64,000 nt of DNA from NCBI GenBank assembly GCA_013334565.1, contig JAAXXI010000006.1, positions 20,229 through 84,228 on the forward strand, in the 5' to 3' direction. Each line of letters begins with the position of its first letter. Position 1 is the stretch's first letter. Shown here piece after piece: positions 1 through 8,726 of this stretch. Under the pieces are notes generated by a model that saw nothing but the letters and a program-made list of their open reading frames with translations, searched no databases and had not been told where the DNA came from. Position numbers and translations under genes: made by a program. This DNA comes from Chlorobiaceae bacterium. Lineage in GTDB: Bacteria > Bacteroidota > Chlorobiia > Chlorobiales > Chlorobiaceae.

Positions 1-1563
1 ACCGGCTGGATACAGCCCCTCATGATCGGCATGCTGCTTACCGCATGTCTCCAGGGCGCATTGACCTGGCTGCAGCAGTTCTATATACTCAGGGCCGAGA
101 CAAAACTGGCCATGGTATCATCGGCAAAATTCTTCAACCATGTCTTCGCGCAGCCCATGAGGTTTTTCACCATGCGCCAGGCAGGTGAAATATCCAACAG
201 GGTCCAGCTGAACGACCAGGTTGCGACCCTGCTCGCTGGAGAGCTTTCGACAAGGTCGCTCAATGTCCTTCTTATGGTCTTCTATGCGCTCCTGATGCTC
301 CGGTATGACATCATCCTGACGCTTGGCGCAGTCGTTATCGCGCTGATCAATGCATCTGCTCTCTTCTACGTCTCCCGCAAGCGCATCAGCCTGAACCAGA
401 AATTCATGCAGGATAACGGCAAGCTGATGGGAACGACATTTCACGGCATACGGACCATCGAAAGCCTGAAAGCTTCCGGCAATGAACAGGATTTTTTTTC
501 AAGATGGGGCGGGCTTTTCGCCAACATGGTGATCGGCAGGCAGGAACTGCAGACAGCCACGGTTTTCCTGCTCGCACTTCCTCCGTTCCTGCAGTCGATC
601 GGCAATATTTCCATCCTCACCCTCGGCGGGCTGCGGGTCATGGAAGGCAATCTCTCCATAGGCATGCTGGTGGCGTTCCAGAGCCTGCTGCTTTCATTTC
701 TCGCGCCAGTCAACCAGATGGTCAGCCTCGGTCAGAAACTGCAGGATACCAGGGCCAGCCTGCAGCGCCTCGATGACGTCACGAACAACGAGAGCGAACT
801 CTCCATCGAAGACGACACCGCGGAGGCAACGAAATTCAGAAGGCTGGAAGGGAATGTCGAACTGAAAAATATCACGTTCGGCTACAACCTTCTCGATCCG
901 CCCCTGATTGAAAATTTTTCACTTGTGATCAGTCCCGGCAATCGCGTCGCGCTTGTCGGAGGTTCCGGCTCCGGGAAATCCACAATCGCGAAACTTGTCG
1001 CGGGGCTTTATGAACCCTGGACCGGCGAGGTGCTGTTCGACGGAATACCGAGAGAGAAGATACCCGGAAAGCTGCAGGCTGCCAACATCAGCATGGTTGA
1101 CCAGGAAATCAGCCTCTTCGAAGGAACGATAGCGGAAAATATCGCCATGTGGGACATGACGATACCTCATGATGATATCGTGCTTGCAGCCAGGGATGCG
1201 GCAATTCACGAAATGATCATATCCAGGACAGGCGGCTACCAGTCCCGTCTCGGAGAGGGAGGCAGAAACATAAGCGGCGGTCAGCGGCAGAGGATAGAAA
1301 TCGCCAGGGCACTCTCCCAGAACCCGTCCATCCTCATCCTTGACGAAGCGACAAGCGCCCTGGACCCGCCGACAGAAAAGATTATCGATATGAACATCCG
1401 AAACCGCGGTTGTTCATGCCTTATCGTCGCCCACCGGCTGAGCACCATCCGTGACTGCGACGAAATTATCGTACTCGATTCGGGAAAGGTCGCTGAACGG
1501 GGCACCCATGACTCGCTCATGGCGGCAGGCGGCATCTATGCGGGACTTGTGGCAAAAGGTTAG
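1..1563 (+). CDS. NHLM-type peptide exporter ABC protein, first of pair (5' truncated)
   Basis: The frame is open to the window edge, so the N-terminus is missing. The visible ~520 residues contain a type-1 ABC exporter membrane domain (hydrophobic segments in the first ~250 residues) and a C-terminal nucleotide-binding domain with Walker A GGSGSGKST, signature ISGGQRQR, Walker B LILDEATSALD and H-loop AHRLSTI. Members of this family (NHLM/NHLP bacteriocin exporter 1) usually carry an N-terminal C39 peptidase that trims leader peptides; that part would lie outside the window. It sits 56 nt before a second exporter half of the same kind, so the two probably form a heterodimer exporting a modified peptide. 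The family assignment rests on the pairing and architecture; a generic ABC exporter is the alternative. Confidence 0.8.
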   Translation, partial: TGWIQPLMIGMLLTACLQGALTWLQQFYILRAETKLAMVSSAKFFNHVFAQPMRFFTMRQAGEISNRVQLNDQVATLLAGELSTRSLNVLLMVFYALLMLRYDIILTLGAVVIALINASALFYVSRKRISLNQKFMQDNGKLMGTTFHGIRTIESLKASGNEQDFFSRWGGLFANMVIGRQELQTATVFLLALPPFLQSIGNISILTLGGLRVMEGNLSIGMLVAFQSLLLSFLAPVNQMVSLGQKLQDTRASLQRLDDVTNNESELSIEDDTAEATKFRRLEGNVELKNITFGYNLLDPPLIENFSLVISPGNRVALVGGSGSGKSTIAKLVAGLYEPWTGEVLFDGIPREKIPGKLQAANISMVDQEISLFEGTIAENIAMWDMTIPHDDIVLAARDAAIHEMIISRTGGYQSRLGEGGRNISGGQRQRIEIARALSQNPSILILDEATSALDPPTEKIIDMNIRNRGCSCLIVAHRLSTIRDCDEIIVLDSGKVAERGTHDSLMAAGGIYAGLVAKG

Positions 1564-1619
1564 ACGCTCCTTTCGGGCACTGATATTCAGGAATGAAAAA
1601 CAGGTATCGTTTCTGACCG

Positions 1620-3827
1620 ATGAATAAAGAGAAGGCTGCAGCACTTGCAGAAAAAAGGTTCACTGAAAAAAACCGTTTTCAGACTGAACGTTACCGAAAA
1701 GCGCTCGAAGGGCTTTCGGAGATCCTCGTCGAAAACGATAATGGCGATGCTGCTGCCGTGTCGGACCCGCTGCTCGCCGCATGCATGCTTGTGGGACTGG
1801 CTTCTCATATCGTCATCAGCGAACCGCCCTCGGAAATCGACGCTTCCCATGAAGATCCCCTTCAGTTCATCTGCCGCTTTTCGGGCATCCGCGCACGCCG
1901 GGTAAGTTTTTCCAGGGGAGGCCGATGGTGGTTGCATGAAAACGGCCCGCTTCTTGCCTTCAGGGGAAAAAAGATGAACCCGGTAGCCCTGCTCCCCGGG
2001 AAAAAAGGATACCGGCTCATCGATCCGCAGACTCATGAGAACCTGGAGGTGGATGAACTGCTTCAGGAGGAACTCGATCATGAAAACGCATGGATGTTTT
2101 ACCGCCCGTTCCCGGAAAGGGTCCTGCATTTCCGGGACATCGTCCGTTACGGCATTTCGGGAAGCAGGTCCGACCTCGCGATCATGCTTCTTTTCGGTTT
2201 TGCAGGCGCGTCTATCGGACTTCTTGTCCCCATCCTGACCGGCATACTCTTCGATACGATCATCCCCCGCTCCTCGAGCGGGCAACTGCTGCAACTCGGC
2301 ACGATCCTTGCAGCGGGCATCACGGCGTCATGCGGCTTCGAACTGGCCCGCCAGATCCTGGTCATGAGAGTGCAGTCACGGCTTGACATCAGGCTTCAAC
2401 CGGCATTTATCGACCGCCTTCTCAACCTGCCCAGCACCTTCTTCAGGAATTACTCCTCCGGCGACCTTGCGACCCGCATTCTCGGTATTTCACAAATCAG
2501 GGAGGTCCTGAGCAGCGCGGTACTGACCGCACTTCTTGGGCTGGTATTCGGGTTCATGAATTTTTTCCTGCTTTTTTTCTACAGCTGGAAACTTGCCTTC
2601 GTCGCCGCAGCAATGACCATGGTCCTTGTCGGCATCACCGTCTGGGCAAGCTACCGGCAGCTGGGGCTTAAAAAAGCCGCTTTCGAAACACGCGGGAACA
2701 TTTCGGGTCTGCTCGGCAACCTGCTGACCGGAATAGCGAAAATCAGGCTGACGGGAACTGAAAAGCATGCATTCGCAGAGTGGGCGTCAAGGTTCCGAAA
2801 AGAGCGGAGCATATTGCTCAAAGCCGGCAGCATGCAGAATATGCTGGCTGTAACATCGGCATCGTTTCCGGTCATAGGCCTCGCGATCATTATATTTTCA
2901 GCGGGTAGCACCCTTACCGGAGAACATCTCAGCTGCGGCTCGTTCATCGCTTTCACCACCGCGTTCACCACGTTCCAGAGCGCGCTCCTGCAATCAGCGA
3001 TGACCATCATCGGGAGCCTCGATGTCGTACCGCTCTACGAACGGATCAAGCCGGTCCTCGATGCCCTTCCGGAAACATCCTTCACCCGTTCGCACCCTGG
3101 AAAACTTCAGGGCGAAGTGGAAATGCAGGGTGTGAATTTCAGTTACACGCCGGACGGCCCCCAAATTCTCAATGACATCGATTTCAAGGCGGAACCGGGA
3201 GAATTCATAGCGATAGTCGGCAGTTCAGGTTCAGGAAAATCCACCATCATGCGCCTCCTTCTCGGCTTCGAAAAGCCTGCCGCCGGAACGGTGTTCTATG
3301 ACGGCGTCGATCTGGCGACCCTGAACGTACAGGCGGTGCGCCGCCAGATAGGAGTGGTCCTGCAGAACGCACATCTTCAGCCCGGCTTCATTATCAATAC
3401 AATTCTCGGCTCATCGACCCTGACGGCTGAAGATGCCTGGGAAGCCGCAAAAATGGCAGGTATCGACGAAGATATCAGAAAAATGCCGATGGGCATGTAC
3501 ACCATCATCAGCGAAGGGTGTGAAACCATATCGGGAGGACAGAAACAACGGCTGCTGATTGCCGGGGCCCTTGTCCGGAAGCCCGGAATGATTTTTTTCG
3601 ATGAAGCGACCAGCGCCCTCGATAACGAAACGCAGGAAATAATCAGCAGAAGCCTCGAAACGTTGCAGTCAACCCGGATCGTGATCGCCCACCGGCTGAG
3701 CACCATCCGAAATGCCGACAGGATCTACTGCATCGAGGGCGGACGCGTTGTACAGACAGGCAGATATGACGAACTTATGGCTGTGGAAGGTTTTTTCAGG
3801 GAGCTGGCCAACCGTCAGATCGCATGA
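1620..3827 (+). CDS. NHLM-type peptide exporter ABC protein, second of pair
   Basis: 735 residues. The first ~165 residues form a soluble domain with no C39 peptidase signature (no catalytic Cys-containing motif near the start). This is followed by a six-helix exporter membrane domain (about 185-470) and a nucleotide-binding domain with Walker A GSSGSGKST, signature ISGGQKQR, Walker B MIFFDEATSALD and AHRLSTI. A soluble N-terminal domain without peptidase plus an exporter core matches the second ABC component of NHLM bacteriocin systems, which are normally encoded next to the peptidase-bearing partner. It overlaps nothing and lies 56 nt behind its partner and 49 nt before a sensor-like gene. 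No precursor peptide gene is visible downstream; it would be expected upstream of the window. Confidence 0.8.
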   Translation: MNKEKAAALAEKRFTEKNRFQTERYRKALEGLSEILVENDNGDAAAVSDPLLAACMLVGLASHIVISEPPSEIDASHEDPLQFICRFSGIRARRVSFSRGGRWWLHENGPLLAFRGKKMNPVALLPGKKGYRLIDPQTHENLEVDELLQEELDHENAWMFYRPFPERVLHFRDIVRYGISGSRSDLAIMLLFGFAGASIGLLVPILTGILFDTIIPRSSSGQLLQLGTILAAGITASCGFELARQILVMRVQSRLDIRLQPAFIDRLLNLPSTFFRNYSSGDLATRILGISQIREVLSSAVLTALLGLVFGFMNFFLLFFYSWKLAFVAAAMTMVLVGITVWASYRQLGLKKAAFETRGNISGLLGNLLTGIAKIRLTGTEKHAFAEWASRFRKERSILLKAGSMQNMLAVTSASFPVIGLAIIIFSAGSTLTGEHLSCGSFIAFTTAFTTFQSALLQSAMTIIGSLDVVPLYERIKPVLDALPETSFTRSHPGKLQGEVEMQGVNFSYTPDGPQILNDIDFKAEPGEFIAIVGSSGSGKSTIMRLLLGFEKPAAGTVFYDGVDLATLNVQAVRRQIGVVLQNAHLQPGFIINTILGSSTLTAEDAWEAAKMAGIDEDIRKMPMGMYTIISEGCETISGGQKQRLLIAGALVRKPGMIFFDEATSALDNETQEIISRSLETLQSTRIVIAHRLSTIRNADRIYCIEGGRVVQTGRYDELMAVEGFFRELANRQIA

Positions 3828-3876
3828 GGAAAAAACCCTTAGAAGCCGCCTTTTCAAACAGGGAAACTGAAAAACA

Positions 3877-4836
3877 ATGAAAAAACCCGAAATCGGCAGA
3901 CTCCCCCTGGTCCAGCTTTCCATCATTTTTGCCGTGCTGCTGACATCGCTCGTCATATCCTGGACGATGCTGAGCCGACAAGCCATGAACAGCGGCAGAA
4001 ACCTCATCAACCTGAGCATGCTCCACATTGCCGACCAGATCAGGCAGAACGACCAGACGCTCTATACCCTCAGGCTCGAGTCCGACGCCCAGTCGATCGC
4101 AAAAGCACGCGCTTTTGCCTACATGATACAGCAGGACCCTTCCCTGATCCACGACGAGCAGAAACTCGAAGAGATCCGAAAGCTCCTCGATGTCGATGAA
4201 CTCCACGTCAGCGACAAGAACGGCATCCTCGTCGGCAGCACGATCCACAGTTTCATAGGCTATAACTTCGCATCCGATCCGCAGTCGAAGCCGTTCCTGC
4301 TCGCCATTTACTACAGGGATTTCAAACTGGCCCAGCCTCCGATGCCGAAAGGTTTCGACAAAACCATATTCCAGTACACCGGCGTTTCACGTCTTGACGA
4401 ACCGGGAATCGTTCAGATCGGGTACAAGCCGGAAAGGCTCTACCGGGCGCTCGCAGCCGCAGATATCGCAAAAGTCGCCTATGGCTACAGGACAAGGCAG
4501 ACGGGCACGATCATTGTCACGGACCTCAACGGCAAAATCCTGAGCAGTACGGATGGCAGGTTCACAGGAAGGGATGTATCCGCTTACGGATTTCCCCGGA
4601 ACTGCTTCAGGGGACCGGAAGGGATGTTCACTGAAACCATCGGCGGACTGAAATCGCTCTTCATCTACAGGGTCTATGACGATTATATGATCATCGGCTC
4701 ACTCGGGCTCGAAGAGCTCTACCAGCGCAGGAACCAGTCGATGATCGTCCAGGTCGTGACCAGCATCGCTGTTTTTTCCCTGATGACGCTGTTTCTCATC
4801 CGGAAAAACAATAAATCAGAAACCGTGTCAGCCTGA
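3877..4836 (+). CDS. Membrane-anchored extracytoplasmic sensor-like protein
   Basis: 319 residues. An N-terminal membrane helix (about 10-32), a ~240-residue extracytoplasmic region and a second helix (about 285-308) are followed by only ~10 polar residues. The layout resembles the double-Cache/PAS sensor part of chemoreceptors and sensor kinases (residues such as the GTIIVTDLNGKILSSTDG stretch near 210 are Cache-like), but no HAMP, kinase, GGDEF or phosphatase output domain follows. It directly follows the NHLM exporter pair in the same direction, so a role in sensing for, or assembling with, that export system is inferred from position only. Function unknown. Confidence 0.6.
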   Translation: MKKPEIGRLPLVQLSIIFAVLLTSLVISWTMLSRQAMNSGRNLINLSMLHIADQIRQNDQTLYTLRLESDAQSIAKARAFAYMIQQDPSLIHDEQKLEEIRKLLDVDELHVSDKNGILVGSTIHSFIGYNFASDPQSKPFLLAIYYRDFKLAQPPMPKGFDKTIFQYTGVSRLDEPGIVQIGYKPERLYRALAAADIAKVAYGYRTRQTGTIIVTDLNGKILSSTDGRFTGRDVSAYGFPRNCFRGPEGMFTETIGGLKSLFIYRVYDDYMIIGSLGLEELYQRRNQSMIVQVVTSIAVFSLMTLFLIRKNNKSETVSA

Positions 4837-4837
4837 C

Positions 4838-5010
4838 GGGCACTCCTGTTTATTGCTGTGGGAAGCTCGAGTGCAAGGCGAAGAAAATCCTGACAATATC
4901 GGGATATACTTCGTAACCGGATTGTACTCGTGGCAGATGAGGTTTTTGATCCCGACTCGTCGGAACCAACCCGAGCTACAGTGCTTCGAAACAAATACAC
5001 AGAGGTTCCC
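4838..5010. repeat. MITE-like interspersed repeat, copy A (decayed ends)
   Basis: Shares long near-identical blocks with 59868-60008 (for example GAGTGCAAGGCG near the left and GATCCCGA..TC.TCGG.ACCAACCCGAGC near the right), in the same orientation. The ends (gggcactcctgtttatt and acaaatacacagaggttccc) are degenerate versions of the 18-nt inverted repeats of the other copy. It fills much of the 539-nt gap between the sensor-like gene and the next gene; the rest (5011-5375) is AT-rich and I see no gene in it. Confidence 0.75.
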
Positions 5011-5375
5011 TGATGCGATATCACTGGCTGGTTGCAGGCTGACTTCAGCCGAACGGTCCAAACTGCCACCGCCATTCTATTATCGTGTCCGGCAATGATC
5101 TGCCGACAGCAACCTATTGCCTGCACGCCCCTTTACACCTAAAATAAAAAAGAAACTAACTCGAAAGCATACATAATACTTTCCAATTATTTTTATCTTT
5201 CCTAAATTATTTAGTCCCATCAACAAAAACCCTATTTACCTGATTCGTCAAAGCGCATCTCGCTATACCATCAAATAAATAACGATCGACAAAGGAAAAG
5301 CATGCCCGGAAAAGAGGCAGATCCCTGTTCAGGTTTGGGAAGCCCAGGATTATGAAGCAATAAACAAACGCCGCC

Positions 5376-6446
5376 ATGATAAAGTCAATTAAGCGAATGG
5401 ACAGGGACGAAATGATCCTTTCAACCTGCAGTTCTCCTCTTACAAAAAAATCGACCGGAAACGGCATCCCGCTCCTGAAAAAAGGAGCGCTGAACCTGTA
5501 CATGAACATGCCGTGCCCGCTGAAAGTCACCGCAAAAATGGTGATCGGCGAATTTGCCGAACTCTACAACAGATCGCACGAAGTCCCCATCTACTCGCCC
5601 ATGCTGCTCGACGGCGACTCGAAGGGAATCGAAGGAGAATTGAAAGCGGCGCAGAGTGAGGATGAAATCCCCGAAATCCTGATCGCTTCGGGACTTCATA
5701 CCGTGCTTTCGAAAGATTTTAAAAAACGCTTCATCGATTCAGGCATCTACACTGGAATCACCAGTGAAACTGCACTCGTGAAAATGCCGGAGTCATACAG
5801 AAAAATAGCAAAGGAAAACAATATCGGCATCTTCAGCATCGGCCAGTGGAGCATCGTCTGCGATCTCTCGCTCAATACACCGGCGCCATACCCCAGGCGC
5901 TGGACTGATCTTGTCGATCCGCTCTACAAGGACCTTGTCACGGTTCACGGGTACAACGGAAAAGCAAGCATCGCCGCCCTTCTGCTTGTACTGAGGGAAC
6001 AGCTCGGAAAAAATGCGGTCATCGACTTTGCAGGCAACATCCGCAACGTCTGGCATTTCGCGGAAATCCTGAAAAGACTCGACTCTTCCGAACCTCGCCG
6101 CACGCCGTTCAACCTCCTGCCGAATGCAGCAACCGTTCAGATGCCCTCGAAAAAAAACGCGGCCATTCTCGAATTCGAGGATGGGCCGGTACTGGCCCCG
6201 ATGCTCATGTACGTCAAGACGTCCCGGATGGATGAATGCCGGCCGATAATCAACTTCATGCAGAGCACGGCGATCAGGCGTGCGCTGCGCAGAGGTGATT
6301 TCTTCCTTGCGGACGAGTTCGACTGGTCGCAGCCGTTCAGTTATCCTTCGTGGGAATACCTCATGAAGAACGACTACGAAGAACTGGTGGCAGAACTTGA
6401 CGTGGAACTGAAAAAAGGCCTTAAAGCAGATGTATTTCAGACCTGA
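5376..6446 (+). CDS. Substrate-binding-protein-fold protein without signal peptide
   Basis: 356 residues. The sequence reads like the two-lobed periplasmic binding proteins of the iron/spermidine class (motifs such as EIPEILIASGLHTVL and the PYPRRWTDLVDP stretch, where such proteins contact ligand). However, no signal peptide or lipobox is present from either candidate start (5376, or the internal ATG at 5412, which has a better-placed purine-rich stretch), so it appears cytoplasmic. It is the first gene of a trio with a HypB/UreG-like GTPase (30 nt downstream) and an ABC ATPase. With a metal-chaperone-type GTPase next to it, a role in handling a metal or metal cofactor is plausible but inferred. 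I do not recognise a named family. Confidence 0.6.
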   Translation: MIKSIKRMDRDEMILSTCSSPLTKKSTGNGIPLLKKGALNLYMNMPCPLKVTAKMVIGEFAELYNRSHEVPIYSPMLLDGDSKGIEGELKAAQSEDEIPEILIASGLHTVLSKDFKKRFIDSGIYTGITSETALVKMPESYRKIAKENNIGIFSIGQWSIVCDLSLNTPAPYPRRWTDLVDPLYKDLVTVHGYNGKASIAALLLVLREQLGKNAVIDFAGNIRNVWHFAEILKRLDSSEPRRTPFNLLPNAATVQMPSKKNAAILEFEDGPVLAPMLMYVKTSRMDECRPIINFMQSTAIRRALRRGDFFLADEFDWSQPFSYPSWEYLMKNDYEELVAELDVELKKGLKADVFQT

Positions 6447-6476
6447 ACATCTATCGATCATACAGAAAATTTTACC

Positions 6477-7175
6477 ATGAAACTTGTCACTATTTCCGGC
6501 CCGCCCTCTTCGGGAAAAACAGCGGTGCTCGCGGGAGTCATAAAATCGCTGAAAACCTCAGGGCTGCGACCGGGCGCACTCAAATACGACTGCCTCAGCA
6601 CCGACGACGACGCCCGATTCAAATCACTTGGAATTCCCGTCCAGACAGGACTTTCCGGAAACCTCTGTCCTGACCACTATTTCGTCAGCAATATCGAGGA
6701 GTGCCTCAAATGGGGTTCCGGCCTCGGCCTCGATATCCTGCTTTCGGAGAGCGCAGGCCTCTGCAACCGTTGTGCTCCTCATATCAAGGGAGTGCTCGCC
6801 GTGTGCGTCATAGACAACCTCATGGGTGCGACGACCCCGAAAAAAATCGGACCGATGCTCAAGTATGCCGACATTGTCGTCATCACGAAAGGCGACATCG
6901 TATCCCAGGCGGAACGGGAGGTATTCGCATTTCAGGTCCGCAGGGCAAACCCCAAAGCGAAGATCATGCATATCAACGGCATCACCGGCCAGGGTGCGAG
7001 CGAGCTCGCATCGCAGTTCATGAAAGCTCCTGAGACCGTGAACCTCGAAGGCGAACGGCTTCGTTTTTCCATGCCCGCCGCCCTATGCTCCTACTGCCTT
7101 GGCGAAACAAGGATCGGCATGGAATTCCAGTTGGGAAACATCAAAAGGATAAAACTGCAGGAGAGCGCTTCATGA
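6477..7175 (+). CDS. HypB/UreG-like GTPase (metallochaperone class)
   Basis: 232 residues. P-loop GPPSSGKT at residues 8-15, a Walker B-like LSESAG segment near 92, and a guanine-specificity motif TKGD near 137, all typical of the SIMIBI G3E/HypB/UreG/CobW GTPases that drive nickel or cobalt insertion. Two CxxC pairs are visible: CNRC (about 96-99, followed by APH) and CSYC (about 204-207) close to the C-terminus; they could bind a metal or Fe-S centre. The stop overlaps the next start (ATGA), so translation with the ABC ATPase is coupled. The target enzyme is unknown: there is no hydrogenase, urease or CODH in this window. Confidence 0.75.
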   Translation: MKLVTISGPPSSGKTAVLAGVIKSLKTSGLRPGALKYDCLSTDDDARFKSLGIPVQTGLSGNLCPDHYFVSNIEECLKWGSGLGLDILLSESAGLCNRCAPHIKGVLAVCVIDNLMGATTPKKIGPMLKYADIVVITKGDIVSQAEREVFAFQVRRANPKAKIMHINGITGQGASELASQFMKAPETVNLEGERLRFSMPAALCSYCLGETRIGMEFQLGNIKRIKLQESAS

Positions 7176-8176
7176 ACTTGCTGAACGAACAGAAAATAGA
7201 AGACCTCTTCACCGAGATACCCGGAATATCAGGTATTTTTCATGATTATGGACTTTTTCCCGACAACCGCGAACTTTCCCTGAAAGAGTATCTCGGCTCC
7301 CTCTCGGAAGAAATCTATGAAGACCTCGGCATCGACCTTTCCGGGCTCCTGGAACAGATCGAAGGCTTTATTCAGCAGCGGCATGAAACCCTGAACGGCA
7401 AACTGCCTCCGGTCAATGAGATCACCATCGCTGGCGGGAGGGACAAGAGCGGCAATGCTGAAGACATCCTGCTCCGGCTTGTCCGCGGTTCGGTAACGAG
7501 CATCGTCGGCCCAACGGGTTCCGGCAAAAGCCGGCTGCTGGCCGACATAGAATGGATGGCCCAGGGCGATACTCCGACAGGACGAAGGATACTGGTCAAC
7601 GGAGAGGTCCCCGACCCTAACCTTCGTTTTTCCCTTGAATACAAGCTGGTCGCACAGCTCTCCCAGAACATGAATTTCGTGATGGACACCACGGTTGCCG
7701 ATTTCGTAGCCCTGCACGCGGAAAGCCGCATGATCGCCAATGCCGATGAAGTGGTCGGCGATATCATCACCCAGGCCAACATGCTCGCCGGCGAACAGTT
7801 CGGTCCGGAAACCCCGGTCACCTCGCTTTCGGGAGGACAATCGAGAGCGCTGATGATCGCCGATACGGCATTTCTCAGTTCGTCGCCTGTCGTGCTGATA
7901 GACGAAATTGAAAACGCAGGCATCGACAGGAAAAAAGCCCTGTCGCTTCTCGTCCGCAAAGAGAAAATCGTGCTGATGGCAACCCATGACCCGATCCTCG
8001 CCCTCATGGCTGAAAGGAGGCTGATCATCAGGAACGGAGGAATACACAGGATCATCGAAACGACAGACAAGGAAAAAGCCAATCTCGCGATGCTCGAAGA
8101 ACTTGACAACAGGCTGCTTGCCCTTCGCACAAGGCTCAGAAGCGGAGAGTTGATCAAAGATATCGACCAAGGCTAA
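7172..8176 (+). CDS. ABC-type ATPase with N-terminal helical extension, no cognate permease
   Basis: 334 residues from the ATG at 7172, chosen because AGGAGA lies 8 nt upstream and it overlaps the GTPase stop. Residues ~1-70 form an extra, probably helical domain (a PGISGIFHDYGL stretch reminiscent of short DUF1858/ScdA-like domains). The ATPase follows with Walker A GPTGSGKS (~113), signature LSGGQSR (~220), Walker B VVLIDEIENAG (~240) and a switch histidine MATHDP. There is no membrane-spanning partner in the cluster, so it may act as a soluble ATPase with the binding-protein-like and GTPase partners rather than as a transporter. Strong terminator just downstream. Confidence 0.7.
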   Translation: MNLLNEQKIEDLFTEIPGISGIFHDYGLFPDNRELSLKEYLGSLSEEIYEDLGIDLSGLLEQIEGFIQQRHETLNGKLPPVNEITIAGGRDKSGNAEDILLRLVRGSVTSIVGPTGSGKSRLLADIEWMAQGDTPTGRRILVNGEVPDPNLRFSLEYKLVAQLSQNMNFVMDTTVADFVALHAESRMIANADEVVGDIITQANMLAGEQFGPETPVTSLSGGQSRALMIADTAFLSSSPVVLIDEIENAGIDRKKALSLLVRKEKIVLMATHDPILALMAERRLIIRNGGIHRIIETTDKEKANLAMLEELDNRLLALRTRLRSGELIKDIDQG

Positions 8177-8204
8177 TACGGCATTGATTGAAGCGTAAAG
8201 ACAG

Positions 8205-8247
8205 AAAAAAACTCCCCGGTGTCATCTGAACCTCCGGGGAGTTTTTT
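8205..8247. terminator. Bidirectional intrinsic terminator
   Basis: GC-rich inverted repeat ACTCCCCGG...CCGGGGAGT flanked by A6 on the left and T6 on the right, so it can end transcription from both sides. It lies between the convergent ABC ATPase gene and the cytochrome c gene. Confidence 0.85.
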
Positions 8248-8276
8248 ATGATTACTATACTGCATGCAGAATACCG

Positions 8277-8678
8277 TCAGTCAGCGCAGTTGCCCGGCGA
8301 TTTAAAATTCGGGTCATAACTGTCCCAGAGCCAGCCGGCAACCGCTTCGAGTTCCTTATCGGACAGAGTCATCGCCGGCATGAGGCCGAAACGGCTGATA
8401 GCGGCCGCTTCGAGTTTCGATTGCTTCGCATCCGGCTTTTTCATGAACTTCACCATATGGACCACCCCATCGTTCCTGTCGGCAAAGGCCTGATGGTAAT
8501 GCCTGGTAATCCCAAGGATCGGCGGAGCCGATTTGGGGGGAGGGCTCATGGAATGGCAGATGCTGCAGTGCTTGTCGTAAAGCAACTTGTCCTGGGTCCC
8601 GTCCGGAACGGCATGAAGGGGGCCTGCCGTCAACGTGAGCAGCAAAAGGATAAAAACGGATCTGTTAAACCGGATCAT
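8277..8678 (-). CDS. Periplasmic monoheme cytochrome c (class I)
   Basis: 133 residues. N-terminal signal peptide (hydrophobic core LLLLTLTAG, cleavage near LHA/VP), one heme motif CSICH near residue 38, and a distal methionine candidate in GLMPAMTLSD near 104, the usual class I arrangement of about 90 mature residues. It is the gene after the TonB receptor (49 nt gap) on the same strand and is followed by the bidirectional terminator, so the two are probably co-transcribed. A link between a small cytochrome and metal uptake is an inference from position. Electron-transfer partners are unknown. Confidence 0.85.
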   Translation of the reverse strand: MIRFNRSVFILLLLTLTAGPLHAVPDGTQDKLLYDKHCSICHSMSPPPKSAPPILGITRHYHQAFADRNDGVVHMVKFMKKPDAKQSKLEAAAISRFGLMPAMTLSDKELEAVAGWLWDSYDPNFKSPGNCAD

Positions 8679-8726
8679 GAATTGAGATTTTAAACGTTTA
8701 CAAAATGATTTCGCAGCTGAAATAAT

